Notes under the pieces: model-generated | The model's input: only the letters and a program-made list of their open reading frames with translations | The model's database searches: none | What the model was told of the DNA's origin: nothing | Assembly (NCBI GenBank): GCA_963726575.1 | Contig: CAVSCR010000007.1 | Span: 682,001-746,000 of the forward strand | DNA from: CAVSCR01 sp963726575 | GTDB lineage: Bacteria > Actinomycetota > Actinomycetes > JAHEKZ01 | DNA: 64,000 nucleotides | Direction of reading: 5' to 3' | Made by a program: the position numbers and the translations under genes | In this document: positions 27,132 to 37,232 of the stretch, piece after piece | Layout of the letters: the number at the start of each line of letters is the position of its first letter | Numbering within the stretch: position 1 is the stretch's first letter

Positions 27132-27371
27132 GTGGCTCGCGTCGTCGTCGACGTCATGCTCAAGCCGGAAATTCTGGATCCACAGGGACAGGCGGTCCAC
27201 GCAGCGCTGACGCGGCTCGGCGTGGCCGGCGTCGCCGGCGTGCGTCAGGGCAAGCGGTTCGTGATCGAGCTCGAGGGCGAGATCGACGCGGCCGCGCTCG
27301 ACCACATCGCAGCGACGCTCCTCGCCAACACGGTGATCGAGGACTACGCGGTCCGCGCCGAGGGCGCGTGA
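27132..27371 (+). CDS. purS: Phosphoribosylformylglycinamidine synthase subunit PurS
   Basis: PurS is the small bridging subunit of the three-part FGAM synthase (PurS-PurQ-PurL). The 79-residue product reads VARVVVDVMLKPEILDPQGQ at its start and then VRQGKRFVIELEG and a C-terminal ANTVIEDYAV, all typical. The GTG at 27132 follows GGGAGAG; the longer in-frame upstream GTG adds unrelated residues. Its TGA shares bases with the purQ ATG. A TAGACT hexamer at 27076-27081 could be a -10 box for the purSQL operon. Confidence 0.93.
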   Translation: MARVVVDVMLKPEILDPQGQAVHAALTRLGVAGVAGVRQGKRFVIELEGEIDAAALDHIAATLLANTVIEDYAVRAEGA

Positions 27372-28044
27372 TGGCGGCTCGGATCGGCGTCGTCACGTTT
27401 CCTGGGTCGTTGGACGATCGCGACGCGCAGCGGGCCGTCGGTATCGCCGGCGCTGAGCCGGTGGCGCTGTGGCACGGCGACGCCGATCTGCGGGGCGTCG
27501 ATGCCGTGGTCCTGCCTGGCGGATTCTCCTACGGCGACTACCTGCGCTGCGGCGCGATTGCGCGTTTCGCGCCGATCATGAGCGAGGTCATCGAAGCTGC
27601 CCAACGCGGCCTGCCGGTGCTCGGAATCTGTAACGGGTTCCAGGTGCTGTGCGAGTCCCACCTCCTGCCTGGCGCGCTGATCAGGAACGATGTGCGGCGC
27701 TTCGTGTGTCGTGACCAGTCGCTGCGGATCGAGAACAACCGCACCGCATGGACCGGTCAGTTCGACGCCGACCAACAGATCGTGATCCCACTGAAGAACG
27801 GCGAGGGTGGATTTGTCGCTGACCGGGACACTCTGGATCGACTCGAGGGCGAGGGGCGCGTCGTCGCGCGCTACCTGGGCGACAACCCGAACGGTTCTTA
27901 CCGCGACATCGCCGGGATCACCAATGACACAGGCAACGTCGTCGGGTTGATGCCGCACCCCGAACATGCGGTGGAGCCGCTCACCGGCCCCACCACGGAC
28001 GGCCTGGCGTTCTTCACGTCCTTGTTGCTCGACCGCGCAGGTGC

Positions 28045-28048
<4 letters not shown>
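27371..28048 (+). CDS. purQ: Phosphoribosylformylglycinamidine synthase subunit PurQ
   Basis: PurQ is the glutaminase that supplies ammonia to PurL. The 225-residue class I amidotransferase shows VVLPGGFSYGDYLRCGAIA, the nucleophile cysteine in LGICNGFQVLCE and the His-Glu dyad in MPHPEHAVE. The ATG overlaps the purS stop and its own stop overlaps the purL GTG, so all three are coupled. Confidence 0.95.
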
Positions 28049-30312
<2,264 letters not shown>

Positions 30313-30314
30313 CG

Positions 30315-30815
30315 TTGTCGACGCCGCTGGTGGCCAAGAGCGCACTCGACCCCGAACGGCTCACGGACGCGTTGCGTCAACAGAGCGTTCGGCTGCAGGC
30401 GGCGGGGCGGCCCGCACCAGCTCTCCACAGCCCCGCCGACCCGACTACGGACGAGGTCGCGCTCACCGCTGCCCTGATCCGGCTCGTGCTGCTCGGTCAC
30501 GACGCCGACGCCGTCGACCCGTCGGCCCGCCGACTCGCGGTCCGAGCCGCGGCCGGCCTGCTGGCCCGCAAGGCGCCGGGTCGCAGCGTGGAGGTTCGGG
30601 TGCCTCCCGACACCGCCGTCCAGTGCGTGCCCGGCCCGCGCCACACCCGCGGCACTCCGCCTGCGGTGGTCGAGACCGACTCCCTGACGTTCCTGCGCCT
30701 GGCCGGCGGCGAGTCCGACTGGGCCACCGAGGTGGCCGCCGGTCGCGTGCGTCGAAGCGGTCAGCGCACCGACCTCAGTCCCTGGTTGCCAGTCGTGCCC
30801 ATATCGTCAGTCTGA
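30315..30815 (+). CDS. SCP_3-type sterol-carrier-like family protein
   Basis: A 166-residue protein of the small family usually found directly after purL in actinobacteria, annotated as bacterial sterol-carrier-protein ortholog (SCP_3). It shows ALIRLVLLGHDADAVDPSARRLAVRAAAGLLA, then SVEVRVPPDTAVQCVPGPRHTRGTPPAVVETD and SLTFLRLAGG. The middle and end resemble the SCP2 fold but no ligand is known. The start is uncertain: TTG at 30315 directly after purL, or GTG at 30330. Close spacing suggests co-transcription with purSQL. Confidence 0.75.
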   Translation: MSTPLVAKSALDPERLTDALRQQSVRLQAAGRPAPALHSPADPTTDEVALTAALIRLVLLGHDADAVDPSARRLAVRAAAGLLARKAPGRSVEVRVPPDTAVQCVPGPRHTRGTPPAVVETDSLTFLRLAGGESDWATEVAAGRVRRSGQRTDLSPWLPVVPISSV

Positions 30816-30820
30816 GTGGC

Positions 30821-30844
30821 TTTCGACGACGAATCCCGTCGAAA
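30821..30844. terminator. Hairpin after the purSQL unit
   Basis: A perfect 8-bp inverted repeat (TTTCGACG at 30821-30828, CGTCGAAA at 30837-30844) with an 8-base loop, five bases after the stop of the SCP_3 gene and followed by AATCC rather than a T-run. It could end the pur transcript or be an operator for the pot operon, whose start lies 156 bases on. The rest of 30845-30999 shows nothing I can name. Confidence 0.45.
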
Positions 30845-30999
30845 AATCCTATCCAGGCCACGATTTGTCTACGACCGGTAACGATTGGTTCTGGATTGGG
30901 CCGTGCGGTTCCCCCCGGTGAGGGTCGGCCGCTACTGTCCGACCACCTGCCCGCTGAACTCCCGACGAACCTGCTGGACGATCAAGGAGCCTCCTCTCG

Positions 31000-32070
31000 A
31001 TGTCCGCCGCCGCAGTCACCACGCAGAGCTCCGCGGAGGTCGGCGGGGCTGGCGTGGCAATCGCGCTGCGCGGGCTGCGCAAGACGTTCGGCGACGTGGT
31101 AGCTGTCGATGGCGTCGACCTCGACATCTACAACGGCGAGTTCCTGACGTTGCTCGGGCCATCGGGGTCGGGCAAGACCACCGTGCTCCGGATGATCGCG
31201 GGGTTCGAGCTGCCCACGGCCGGCACCATCACGCTCTCGGGCGAGGACGTCACGCGTAGACCGCCGTTCGACCGTGACGTGAATACCGTGTTCCAGGACT
31301 ACGCGCTGTTCCCGACCATGTCGGTCCTGCAGAACGTCGAGTACGGGCTCATGGTGAAGAAGGTGGGGCGCAGCGAGCGCCGGCAACGTGCCGAGGAAGC
31401 GCTGGGTGCCGTCCATCTGAGCGACTACGGCGCGCGGCGACCCGCCCAGCTGTCCGGTGGACAGCGGCAGCGCGTGGCGCTCGCGCGAGCGTTGGTGAAT
31501 CGCCCCAAGGTGCTGCTGCTCGACGAGCCGCTCGGCGCGCTCGACCTGAAGCTGCGTCAGCAGATGCAGATCGAGCTCAAGGAGCTGCAGCGCGACGTCG
31601 GCATCACCTTCGTCTTCGTCACCCACGACCAAGAAGAAGCACTGACCATGTCGGACCGGATCGCCGTGTTCGACGCCGGACAGGTGCAACAGATCGGGAG
31701 CCCGGCTGAGGTCTACGAGCGTCCCGGGTCGCACTTCGTCGCGTCGTTCGTGGGAACGTCGAACGTGTTGGCCGACGACGCGGCGCAGCAGGTGCTGGGG
31801 CGCACCGGCTCGTTCTCGATCCGCCCTGAGAAGATCAGACTCAGCGAGCCGGACGCTCCGGTCGCTGCGGGGGAGCACTTCGCCGACGGCGTGGTCACCG
31901 AAGTGGAGTACGTCGGCTCGATCACGCGGTTCCTGGTGAACCTCGATGTAGGGGGTCACCTGGTGGCCCTGCAGCAGAACCTCACCACCACGTCGACCGA
32001 CGTGGCCAGGTTCCGGAATCGTCGCGTCCGACTGGTGTGGGACAGCGACCACGAGTTCGAACTGGCCTGA
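31000..32070 (+). CDS. potA: Polyamine-type ABC transporter ATP-binding protein (PotA)
   Basis: ATPase subunit of a spermidine/putrescine-type importer. The 356-residue protein has Walker A GPSGSGKT at 53-60, Q-loop FQDYALFPTMSV, the signature LSGGQRQRVALARAL, Walker B VLLLDEPLGALD, and a C-terminal TOBE domain (SIRPEKIRL ... GVVTEVEYVGSITRFLV). AAGGAG lies ahead of the ATG. It heads an operon with the binding protein, two permeases, kynureninase and a formamidase-like hydrolase, so the true substrate may not be a polyamine. Confidence 0.92.
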   Translation: MSAAAVTTQSSAEVGGAGVAIALRGLRKTFGDVVAVDGVDLDIYNGEFLTLLGPSGSGKTTVLRMIAGFELPTAGTITLSGEDVTRRPPFDRDVNTVFQDYALFPTMSVLQNVEYGLMVKKVGRSERRQRAEEALGAVHLSDYGARRPAQLSGGQRQRVALARALVNRPKVLLLDEPLGALDLKLRQQMQIELKELQRDVGITFVFVTHDQEEALTMSDRIAVFDAGQVQQIGSPAEVYERPGSHFVASFVGTSNVLADDAAQQVLGRTGSFSIRPEKIRLSEPDAPVAAGEHFADGVVTEVEYVGSITRFLVNLDVGGHLVALQQNLTTTSTDVARFRNRRVRLVWDSDHEFELA

Positions 32071-32130
32071 CGGCCGGAGTCAGACCATCGCGGAACGCTC
32101 CGCGGCGGACAACGAGAGGGAGGCACCCAG

Positions 32131-33339
32131 GTGCGACTCAAGCGTTTGGTGGCGGTGGGAGCCGTAGCTTCGTCGGTCGTGATGCTGGCAGCGGCATGCG
32201 GGAGTTCCAGCGGTGGAGGTTCGACGTCCGGGGCTGGCCAGACCCCGCCGGCGATGACGCCGTACGCCGGCCCGGTCGGGGCGGGCGAGGGGCAGCTCAA
32301 CGTGCTCGCCTGGCCGGGGTATGCCGAGAACGGCAGCAACTACCCGAACGTCGACTGGGTGACACCGTTCGAGAAGAAGACCGGGTGCCAGGTCAACGTC
32401 CATACGTTCAACACCTCCGACGACAGCTTCAAGTTGATGCAGAGCGGTCAGTACGACGTAGTGTCGGCCTCCGGCGACGCGTCGCGTCGGTTGATCTACG
32501 GCGGCTACGTGCAGCCGGTGAACCTCGACCTGGTCACCACGTACCCAGACATCTTCCCCGACCTGAAGATGCAGACGTACAACAGCGTCGACGGGGTCGC
32601 GTACGGCGTTCCACACGGCCGTGGCGCGAACCTGCTGGCTTACAACCCGAAAGTCGTCTCCCCGGCCCCGGAGCACGCTGACTGGGGATCGGTGTTCGAT
32701 GGCAGTTCGCCCTACTCCGGCAAGGTGACCGCCTACGACAACCCGATCTACATCGCCGATGCGGCGCTGTACCTGATGAACACGCAGCCGAGTCTCGGGA
32801 TCACGAACCCGTACGCATTGACGCAGACGCAACTCGATGCAGCAGCGGCCGTGCTGAAGACGCAGAAGTCGATCATCGGCGAGTACTGGAGCGACGCGAC
32901 CAAGCAGATCCAGTCGTTCCAGAGCGGGAACACCGTGCTGGGGACGACGTGGCAGTACCAGGTGGGTGCCCTTGCGGGGACCAAGAACCCGGTCAAGGCG
33001 TTCGTGCCCGACGGTGGCGCGACCGGCTGGTCGGACACCTGGATGGTGGCGGCGAACACGCCCAACATCAACTGCTCGTACCTGTGGCTGAACTGGATCA
33101 CCTCACCCGACGTCCAGGCCCAGGTGGTGCAGTACTTCGGTGAGGCTCCGGCTAACTCGAAGGCCTGCGCCCTCACAGCCAAGGGGTGGTGCACGGAGTA
33201 CCACGCTGGTGACGCGGCGTACTGGAAGAAGATCTGGTTCTGGAACACGCCCACCAAGGACTGCATCAACGGAAGTGGTTCGGACTGTACGGACTACAAC
33301 GCGTGGGTGCAGGCCTGGCAGAGCGTGCGCAACTCATGA
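32131..33339 (+). CDS. Extracellular solute-binding lipoprotein, PotD family
   Basis: The substrate-binding component of the importer, anchored outside the membrane. The 402-residue precursor begins MRLKRLVAVGAVASSVVMLA with lipobox AAAC (Cys23) and a Ser/Gly-rich linker. The mature part opens with LNVLAWPGYAENGS and carries SGQYDVVSASGDASRRLIYGGY, the pattern of spermidine/putrescine-binding proteins. It has an unusual number of cysteines near the C-terminus (NCSYL, KACAL, KGWCTEY, DCINGSGSDCTDY), which could form disulfides. GAGGGAGG precedes the GTG. Confidence 0.88.
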   Translation: MRLKRLVAVGAVASSVVMLAAACGSSSGGGSTSGAGQTPPAMTPYAGPVGAGEGQLNVLAWPGYAENGSNYPNVDWVTPFEKKTGCQVNVHTFNTSDDSFKLMQSGQYDVVSASGDASRRLIYGGYVQPVNLDLVTTYPDIFPDLKMQTYNSVDGVAYGVPHGRGANLLAYNPKVVSPAPEHADWGSVFDGSSPYSGKVTAYDNPIYIADAALYLMNTQPSLGITNPYALTQTQLDAAAAVLKTQKSIIGEYWSDATKQIQSFQSGNTVLGTTWQYQVGALAGTKNPVKAFVPDGGATGWSDTWMVAANTPNINCSYLWLNWITSPDVQAQVVQYFGEAPANSKACALTAKGWCTEYHAGDAAYWKKIWFWNTPTKDCINGSGSDCTDYNAWVQAWQSVRNS

Positions 33340-33360
33340 CCTGAGTTCGTTCTACTCGAC

Positions 33361-33397
33361 GGGTCTGGTGCGCGCGTCGTTGGCGCGCACCAGACCC
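33361..33397. promoter_or_regulatory. Intra-operon stem-loop between binding protein and permease genes
   Basis: A perfect 15-bp inverted repeat (33361-33375 against 33383-33397) with a 7-base loop, 21 bases after the binding-protein stop and directly in front of the GGAGGAG of the first permease. There is no T-run. Such hairpins after binding-protein genes stabilise the upstream mRNA and lower permease expression; that role here is inference. Confidence 0.75.
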
Positions 33398-33411
33398 GGA
33401 GGAGACTCCTG

Positions 33412-34323
33412 ATGACCAACACGACGGCGACGGCGCCGCCGAGGGCTCCTCGCCCGGGTCCCGTCCACCGGTTGTCTGCGGCGTTGTTCCGACATCCGCG
33501 GGCGCGGCTCGTCGTCCTCGCGACACCGCCGATGCTCTGGCTCGTCGTGGCCTACCTGGCTGCCCTCGCAGCGCTGCTCATCACGGCGTTCTACACCACT
33601 GACTCGCTGACCGGGCACATCATTCGCCAGCCGACGCTTGTGAACTTCCAGACCATCCTTCACGAGCCGTTCTACCGGATCCTGACGGTGCGCACCGTCT
33701 CCGTGGCGGTCATCGTGACCGTGATCGACGCCTTCCTTGCGATCCCCTTCGGCTTGTTCCTCTCCAAGGTGGTCAGTCGACGGTGGCAGGGCGTCCTGGT
33801 CGTCGCCATGCTGGTTCCGTTGTGGGCGTCGTACCTGGTCAAGGCGTACGCCTGGCGCACCCTGTTCGAGCTCGGCGGGGTTCTCGACTGGATGCTCAAG
33901 CCGTTGGGCCTGCACGGCCCGGGGTTCGGCATGACTGCCGTCATCGTCGTCGAGTGCTACCTCTGGTTCCCCTACATGGTGGTAGCTGTCTTCGCCGGGT
34001 ACGAACGGCTGCCCAACACTTTGCTGGAGGCATCGTCTGACCTTGGGGCGAAGGGGTGGCGCACCTTCCGGTCGGTCGTGCTGCCGATGGTGTTCCCGGC
34101 GATCGTCGCGGGTTCGGTGTTCACGTTCTCGCTGACCCTCGGCGACTACATCGCGGTGAGCCTCGTCGGCGGACAGATCGAGTTCCTCGGAAACGTCATC
34201 TACAGCGATGTCGCCGGATCGGCCAACCAACCGTTGGGGGCGGCCTTGTCGATGATCCCTATCACGCTGGTTCTGCTGTACCTGTTCGTGATCCGCCGCT
34301 CCGGGGCGTTGTCGGAGCTGTGA
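33412..34323 (+). CDS. potB: Polyamine-type ABC transporter permease (PotB)
   Basis: First inner-membrane subunit of the importer. The 303-residue protein has six predicted transmembrane helices (first at about residues 36-58) and the permease coupling motif EASSDLGAKGWRTFRSVVLPMVFPAI, which docks on the ATPase. A proline-rich cytosolic tail precedes the first helix. The ATG follows a strong GGAGGAG just behind the stem-loop. The gene is separated from potC by four bases. Confidence 0.92.
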   Translation: MTNTTATAPPRAPRPGPVHRLSAALFRHPRARLVVLATPPMLWLVVAYLAALAALLITAFYTTDSLTGHIIRQPTLVNFQTILHEPFYRILTVRTVSVAVIVTVIDAFLAIPFGLFLSKVVSRRWQGVLVVAMLVPLWASYLVKAYAWRTLFELGGVLDWMLKPLGLHGPGFGMTAVIVVECYLWFPYMVVAVFAGYERLPNTLLEASSDLGAKGWRTFRSVVLPMVFPAIVAGSVFTFSLTLGDYIAVSLVGGQIEFLGNVIYSDVAGSANQPLGAALSMIPITLVLLYLFVIRRSGALSEL

Positions 34324-34327
34324 TGCC

Positions 34328-35230
34328 GTGATCCTCTCGCGCGGAACGCGACTCTTCCTGTGGGCCGTGGCGGCCCTCATCCTCTTCCTGATCTACCTCC
34401 CGCTCGTCGTTGTCGTCATCGGCTCGTTCAACCCGGCACGCAACTTCAGTTGGCCGCCCCAGGGCTTCTCGTTGACGTGGTGGTCGGCTGCCTTCCACAA
34501 CGATGGCCTGCGCCTGGCCATCTGGACCTCGTTGCGGGTCGCGTTCTGCGCTGTGACGGTCTCGTTGTTCCTGGGAACCATGTTGTCGTTCGCCGTTGCG
34601 CGCTACCGCTGGTTCGGCCGCGACTCCGTCACGTTCCTCGTCGTACTTCCGATCACCCTCCCCGGCATCGTCACCGGTGTCGCCCTGCAGAACGCGTTCC
34701 TCAACTACTCGGTGCTCGGCATCAGTCTCGGATTCTGGACCGTGGTGATCGGTCACGCGACGTTCACCATCGTGGTGGTGTTCAACAACGTCGTAGCTCG
34801 GCTGCGAAGGACGGCGACTTCGTTCGAGGACGCCTCGATGGACCTCGGAGCGCACACCTTCCGTACCTTCTGGCACGTCACGCTGCCGTCGGTGCGAAGC
34901 GCACTGGCCGCCGGGGCACTGTTGGCGTTCGGGTTGTCGTTCGACGAGATCATCGTGACGCAGTTCACCGCTGGTCCGGGTGTTACCACGCTCCCGATCT
35001 GGATCTACAACAACTTCACCCGCCCGAACCAGGCGCAGATCGTCAATGTCGTTGCCGCGGTGCTGATCCTCATCTCGATCATCCCGGTGTACGCGACGCA
35101 GCGTCTCGCCGGGGAGGACTCCGGCACCGGTCGTCGTCGGACCCGTCGGCGTGATGCGGCCGGCGACGGTGCAGGCGACCTCGCGTTCACGGCCGCGACG
35201 GCGCCTGCCGCGGAGTACCCGCAGGCATGA
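34328..35230 (+). CDS. potC: Polyamine-type ABC transporter permease (PotC)
   Basis: Second inner-membrane subunit of the importer. The 300-residue protein has six hydrophobic segments (first LFLWAVAALILFLIYLPLVVVVIGSF) and the coupling motif EDASMDLGAHTFRTFWHVTLPSVRSAL. It ends in a long Ala/Arg-rich cytosolic tail. The GTG start lies four bases after potB; its stop overlaps the kynureninase ATG, so transporter and catabolic genes are translationally coupled. Confidence 0.92.
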   Translation: MILSRGTRLFLWAVAALILFLIYLPLVVVVIGSFNPARNFSWPPQGFSLTWWSAAFHNDGLRLAIWTSLRVAFCAVTVSLFLGTMLSFAVARYRWFGRDSVTFLVVLPITLPGIVTGVALQNAFLNYSVLGISLGFWTVVIGHATFTIVVVFNNVVARLRRTATSFEDASMDLGAHTFRTFWHVTLPSVRSALAAGALLAFGLSFDEIIVTQFTAGPGVTTLPIWIYNNFTRPNQAQIVNVVAAVLILISIIPVYATQRLAGEDSGTGRRRTRRRDAAGDGAGDLAFTAATAPAAEYPQA

Positions 35231-36477
35231 ACCGGGACGACGCGCTCGCCCGCGACACCGCCGACCCTCTTGCGGGTCTGCGCGGCCGAGTCGTTCGCCA
35301 CGATCCCGACCTGATCTACCTCGACGGCAACAGCCTCGGCATGCTGCCGGTGGCCAGTCGAGACCGCCTGGCACATGTGATCGACGCCGAGTGGGGTGGT
35401 GAGCTGATCCGGGGGTGGCACCACTGGTTCGACCTGCCCACTGACGTGGGCGACGCCATGGGCGCTGCGCTCCTGGGTGCGGGACCCGGGCAGGTGCTCG
35501 TGTGCGACACCATCACGGTGAACCTGTACAAGCTCGCGTGGGCTGCCCTGGTCCGCCAACCGGGTCGCGACGTGATCGTCAGCGATGCCCGCAACTTCCC
35601 TACCGATCGTTACGTACTCGAGGGCGTCGCGGAGCAACGCGGAGGTTCGGTCCGTTACGTCGAGAGCGACCCGGTGCACGGCGTCGATCCAGGGGCATTG
35701 GCCGACGTCCTCGACGACAACGTGGCGTTGCTGGAGCTGTCGCACGTCGACTATCGCAGCGGCGCTCTGGCCGACCTTCCGGCGATCACCAGTCTCGCCC
35801 ATGGGCACGGCGTCCTCGTGCTCTGGGATCTGGCGCACTCCGCTGGCGCGGTGCCGGTGGACCTCGACCGCCACGACGTCGACCTTGCCGTCGGGTGCAC
35901 CTACAAGTACCTGAACGCCGGGCCCGGTGCACCGGGCTTCCTCTACGTGAACCGACGGATGGTCGACACGGTCGAGTCACCGATCCGCGGCTGGTGGGGC
36001 CAACGCGACCCGTTCGACATGGATCTGCCCTACGAACCCGCGCCCGGGATCCGCCGCTTCCTCTCCGGGTCGCAGACGGTGCCTGGCCTGGCTGCGGTCG
36101 AGACCGGCGTGGCGTCGCTCGCCGAAGCAGGCCTGCCGGCACTGCGCGAGAAGTCCATCGCGCTCACGACGTACCTGGTGGAACTCGTTGACGAGTGGTT
36201 GGTGCCGCTGGGCTTCGAGCTGCGCAGCCCCCGGGACCCACAGCGTCGTGGTGGCCACGTCGTCGTCGCGCATCCGCAGGCCCACCAGATCGGCGTTGCG
36301 ATGGTTCGGGAAGCACGCGTGGTGCCCGACGTCCGCCCACCCGATCTCATCCGGCTGGCACCCGCACCTCTGACCACGAGCTACACGGACGTGTTCGACG
36401 GGCTGCAGCGGATGCGAGACCTCGTGATGAGCCGGCGTCATGAGTCGCTGGACGTCTCGGCGCTGCGGGTGAGGTGA
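35227..36477 (+). CDS. kynU: Kynureninase
   Basis: KynU is a PLP enzyme that cleaves kynurenine to anthranilate and alanine in tryptophan breakdown. The 416-residue protein shows YLDGNSLGMLP near the N-terminus, GWWGQRDPF, the Schiff-base lysine Lys227 in GCTYKYLNAGPGAPGFLYV, and RFLSGSQTVPGLAAVE. Its ATG overlaps the potC stop and its own stop overlaps the next gene, so it belongs to the transporter operon. Tryptophan 2,3-dioxygenase is not in view. Confidence 0.93.
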   Translation: MNRDDALARDTADPLAGLRGRVVRHDPDLIYLDGNSLGMLPVASRDRLAHVIDAEWGGELIRGWHHWFDLPTDVGDAMGAALLGAGPGQVLVCDTITVNLYKLAWAALVRQPGRDVIVSDARNFPTDRYVLEGVAEQRGGSVRYVESDPVHGVDPGALADVLDDNVALLELSHVDYRSGALADLPAITSLAHGHGVLVLWDLAHSAGAVPVDLDRHDVDLAVGCTYKYLNAGPGAPGFLYVNRRMVDTVESPIRGWWGQRDPFDMDLPYEPAPGIRRFLSGSQTVPGLAAVETGVASLAEAGLPALREKSIALTTYLVELVDEWLVPLGFELRSPRDPQRRGGHVVVAHPQAHQIGVAMVREARVVPDVRPPDLIRLAPAPLTTSYTDVFDGLQRMRDLVMSRRHESLDVSALRVR

Positions 36478-37223
36478 CGCAGGACGAGTCCGTGCTCGAG
36501 CGGAGCGCCGCCGGGCCGGACGAGGTGGTCGAGTACGGGCCATCGCCTGACCAGGTGGTCGACCTGTACCGAGGCGCCGGTTCCGATCCCACGGCCTTGG
36601 TCGTCTTCCTGCACGGCGGGTTCTGGCGTCAGCGCTACGACCGGCGTCACGCGCGCCCGCTGGCGGTCGACCTTGCCGCAGCCGGCGCCACGGTGGCGCT
36701 GGTCGAGTACCGACGCGTCGGCGCCGAGGGGTCGGGCGGCTGGCCGGCGACGTCCGACGACCTGCGGCTGGCCCTGGAGATGCTCTGCCAGCGGTGGGGG
36801 TCGAGCGGCCCGATCGTGGTGGGTGGGCACTCCGCCGGCGGCCACCTCGCTCTGTGGGCTGCCGCTCAGCCCGACCTGCCGACCTGGGACCGCACGGTCG
36901 GGTTGGCCGCCGTCTGCGACCTGACGATGTGCGACGAGGCCGACCTGGGCGATGGCGCGGCGAGGGCGCTGCTCGGAGGCAGTCCTCAGGAGCAACCAGA
37001 GGTCTGGGCCTCGGCTGATCCGTGCCGGTTGGCGACACCGTCGAGTCGCGTCACGTTGGTCCACGCCGTCGACGACACGGTCGTCCCGCTGCGGTTGTCC
37101 TACAGCTACGCACGTGCCCACCCGGGGGCGCCTGTGGTCGAGACCGTGGGCGGACACTTCGGCGTGATCGACCCGACCAGTCTGGCGTGGCCGACCGTAC
37201 GCGACGCCTTCCTGGTCCCCTAG
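36474..37223 (+). CDS. Alpha/beta hydrolase, probable kynurenine formamidase
   Basis: A 249-residue alpha/beta hydrolase with the oxyanion motif LHGGFWRQ, nucleophile GGHSAGGH (serine of GHSAG), and late Asp and His residues (VDDTVVP, GGHFGVID). The HGGFW pattern is that of the esterase-type N-formylkynurenine formamidase of eukaryotes and some bacteria. Coupling to kynU (GTGA overlap) makes hydrolysis of N-formylkynurenine the likely reaction. The substrate is inferred from context, not proven by residues. Confidence 0.82.
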   Translation: MTQDESVLERSAAGPDEVVEYGPSPDQVVDLYRGAGSDPTALVVFLHGGFWRQRYDRRHARPLAVDLAAAGATVALVEYRRVGAEGSGGWPATSDDLRLALEMLCQRWGSSGPIVVGGHSAGGHLALWAAAQPDLPTWDRTVGLAAVCDLTMCDEADLGDGAARALLGGSPQEQPEVWASADPCRLATPSSRVTLVHAVDDTVVPLRLSYSYARAHPGAPVVETVGGHFGVIDPTSLAWPTVRDAFLVP

Positions 37224-37232
37224 ACTGACGTC

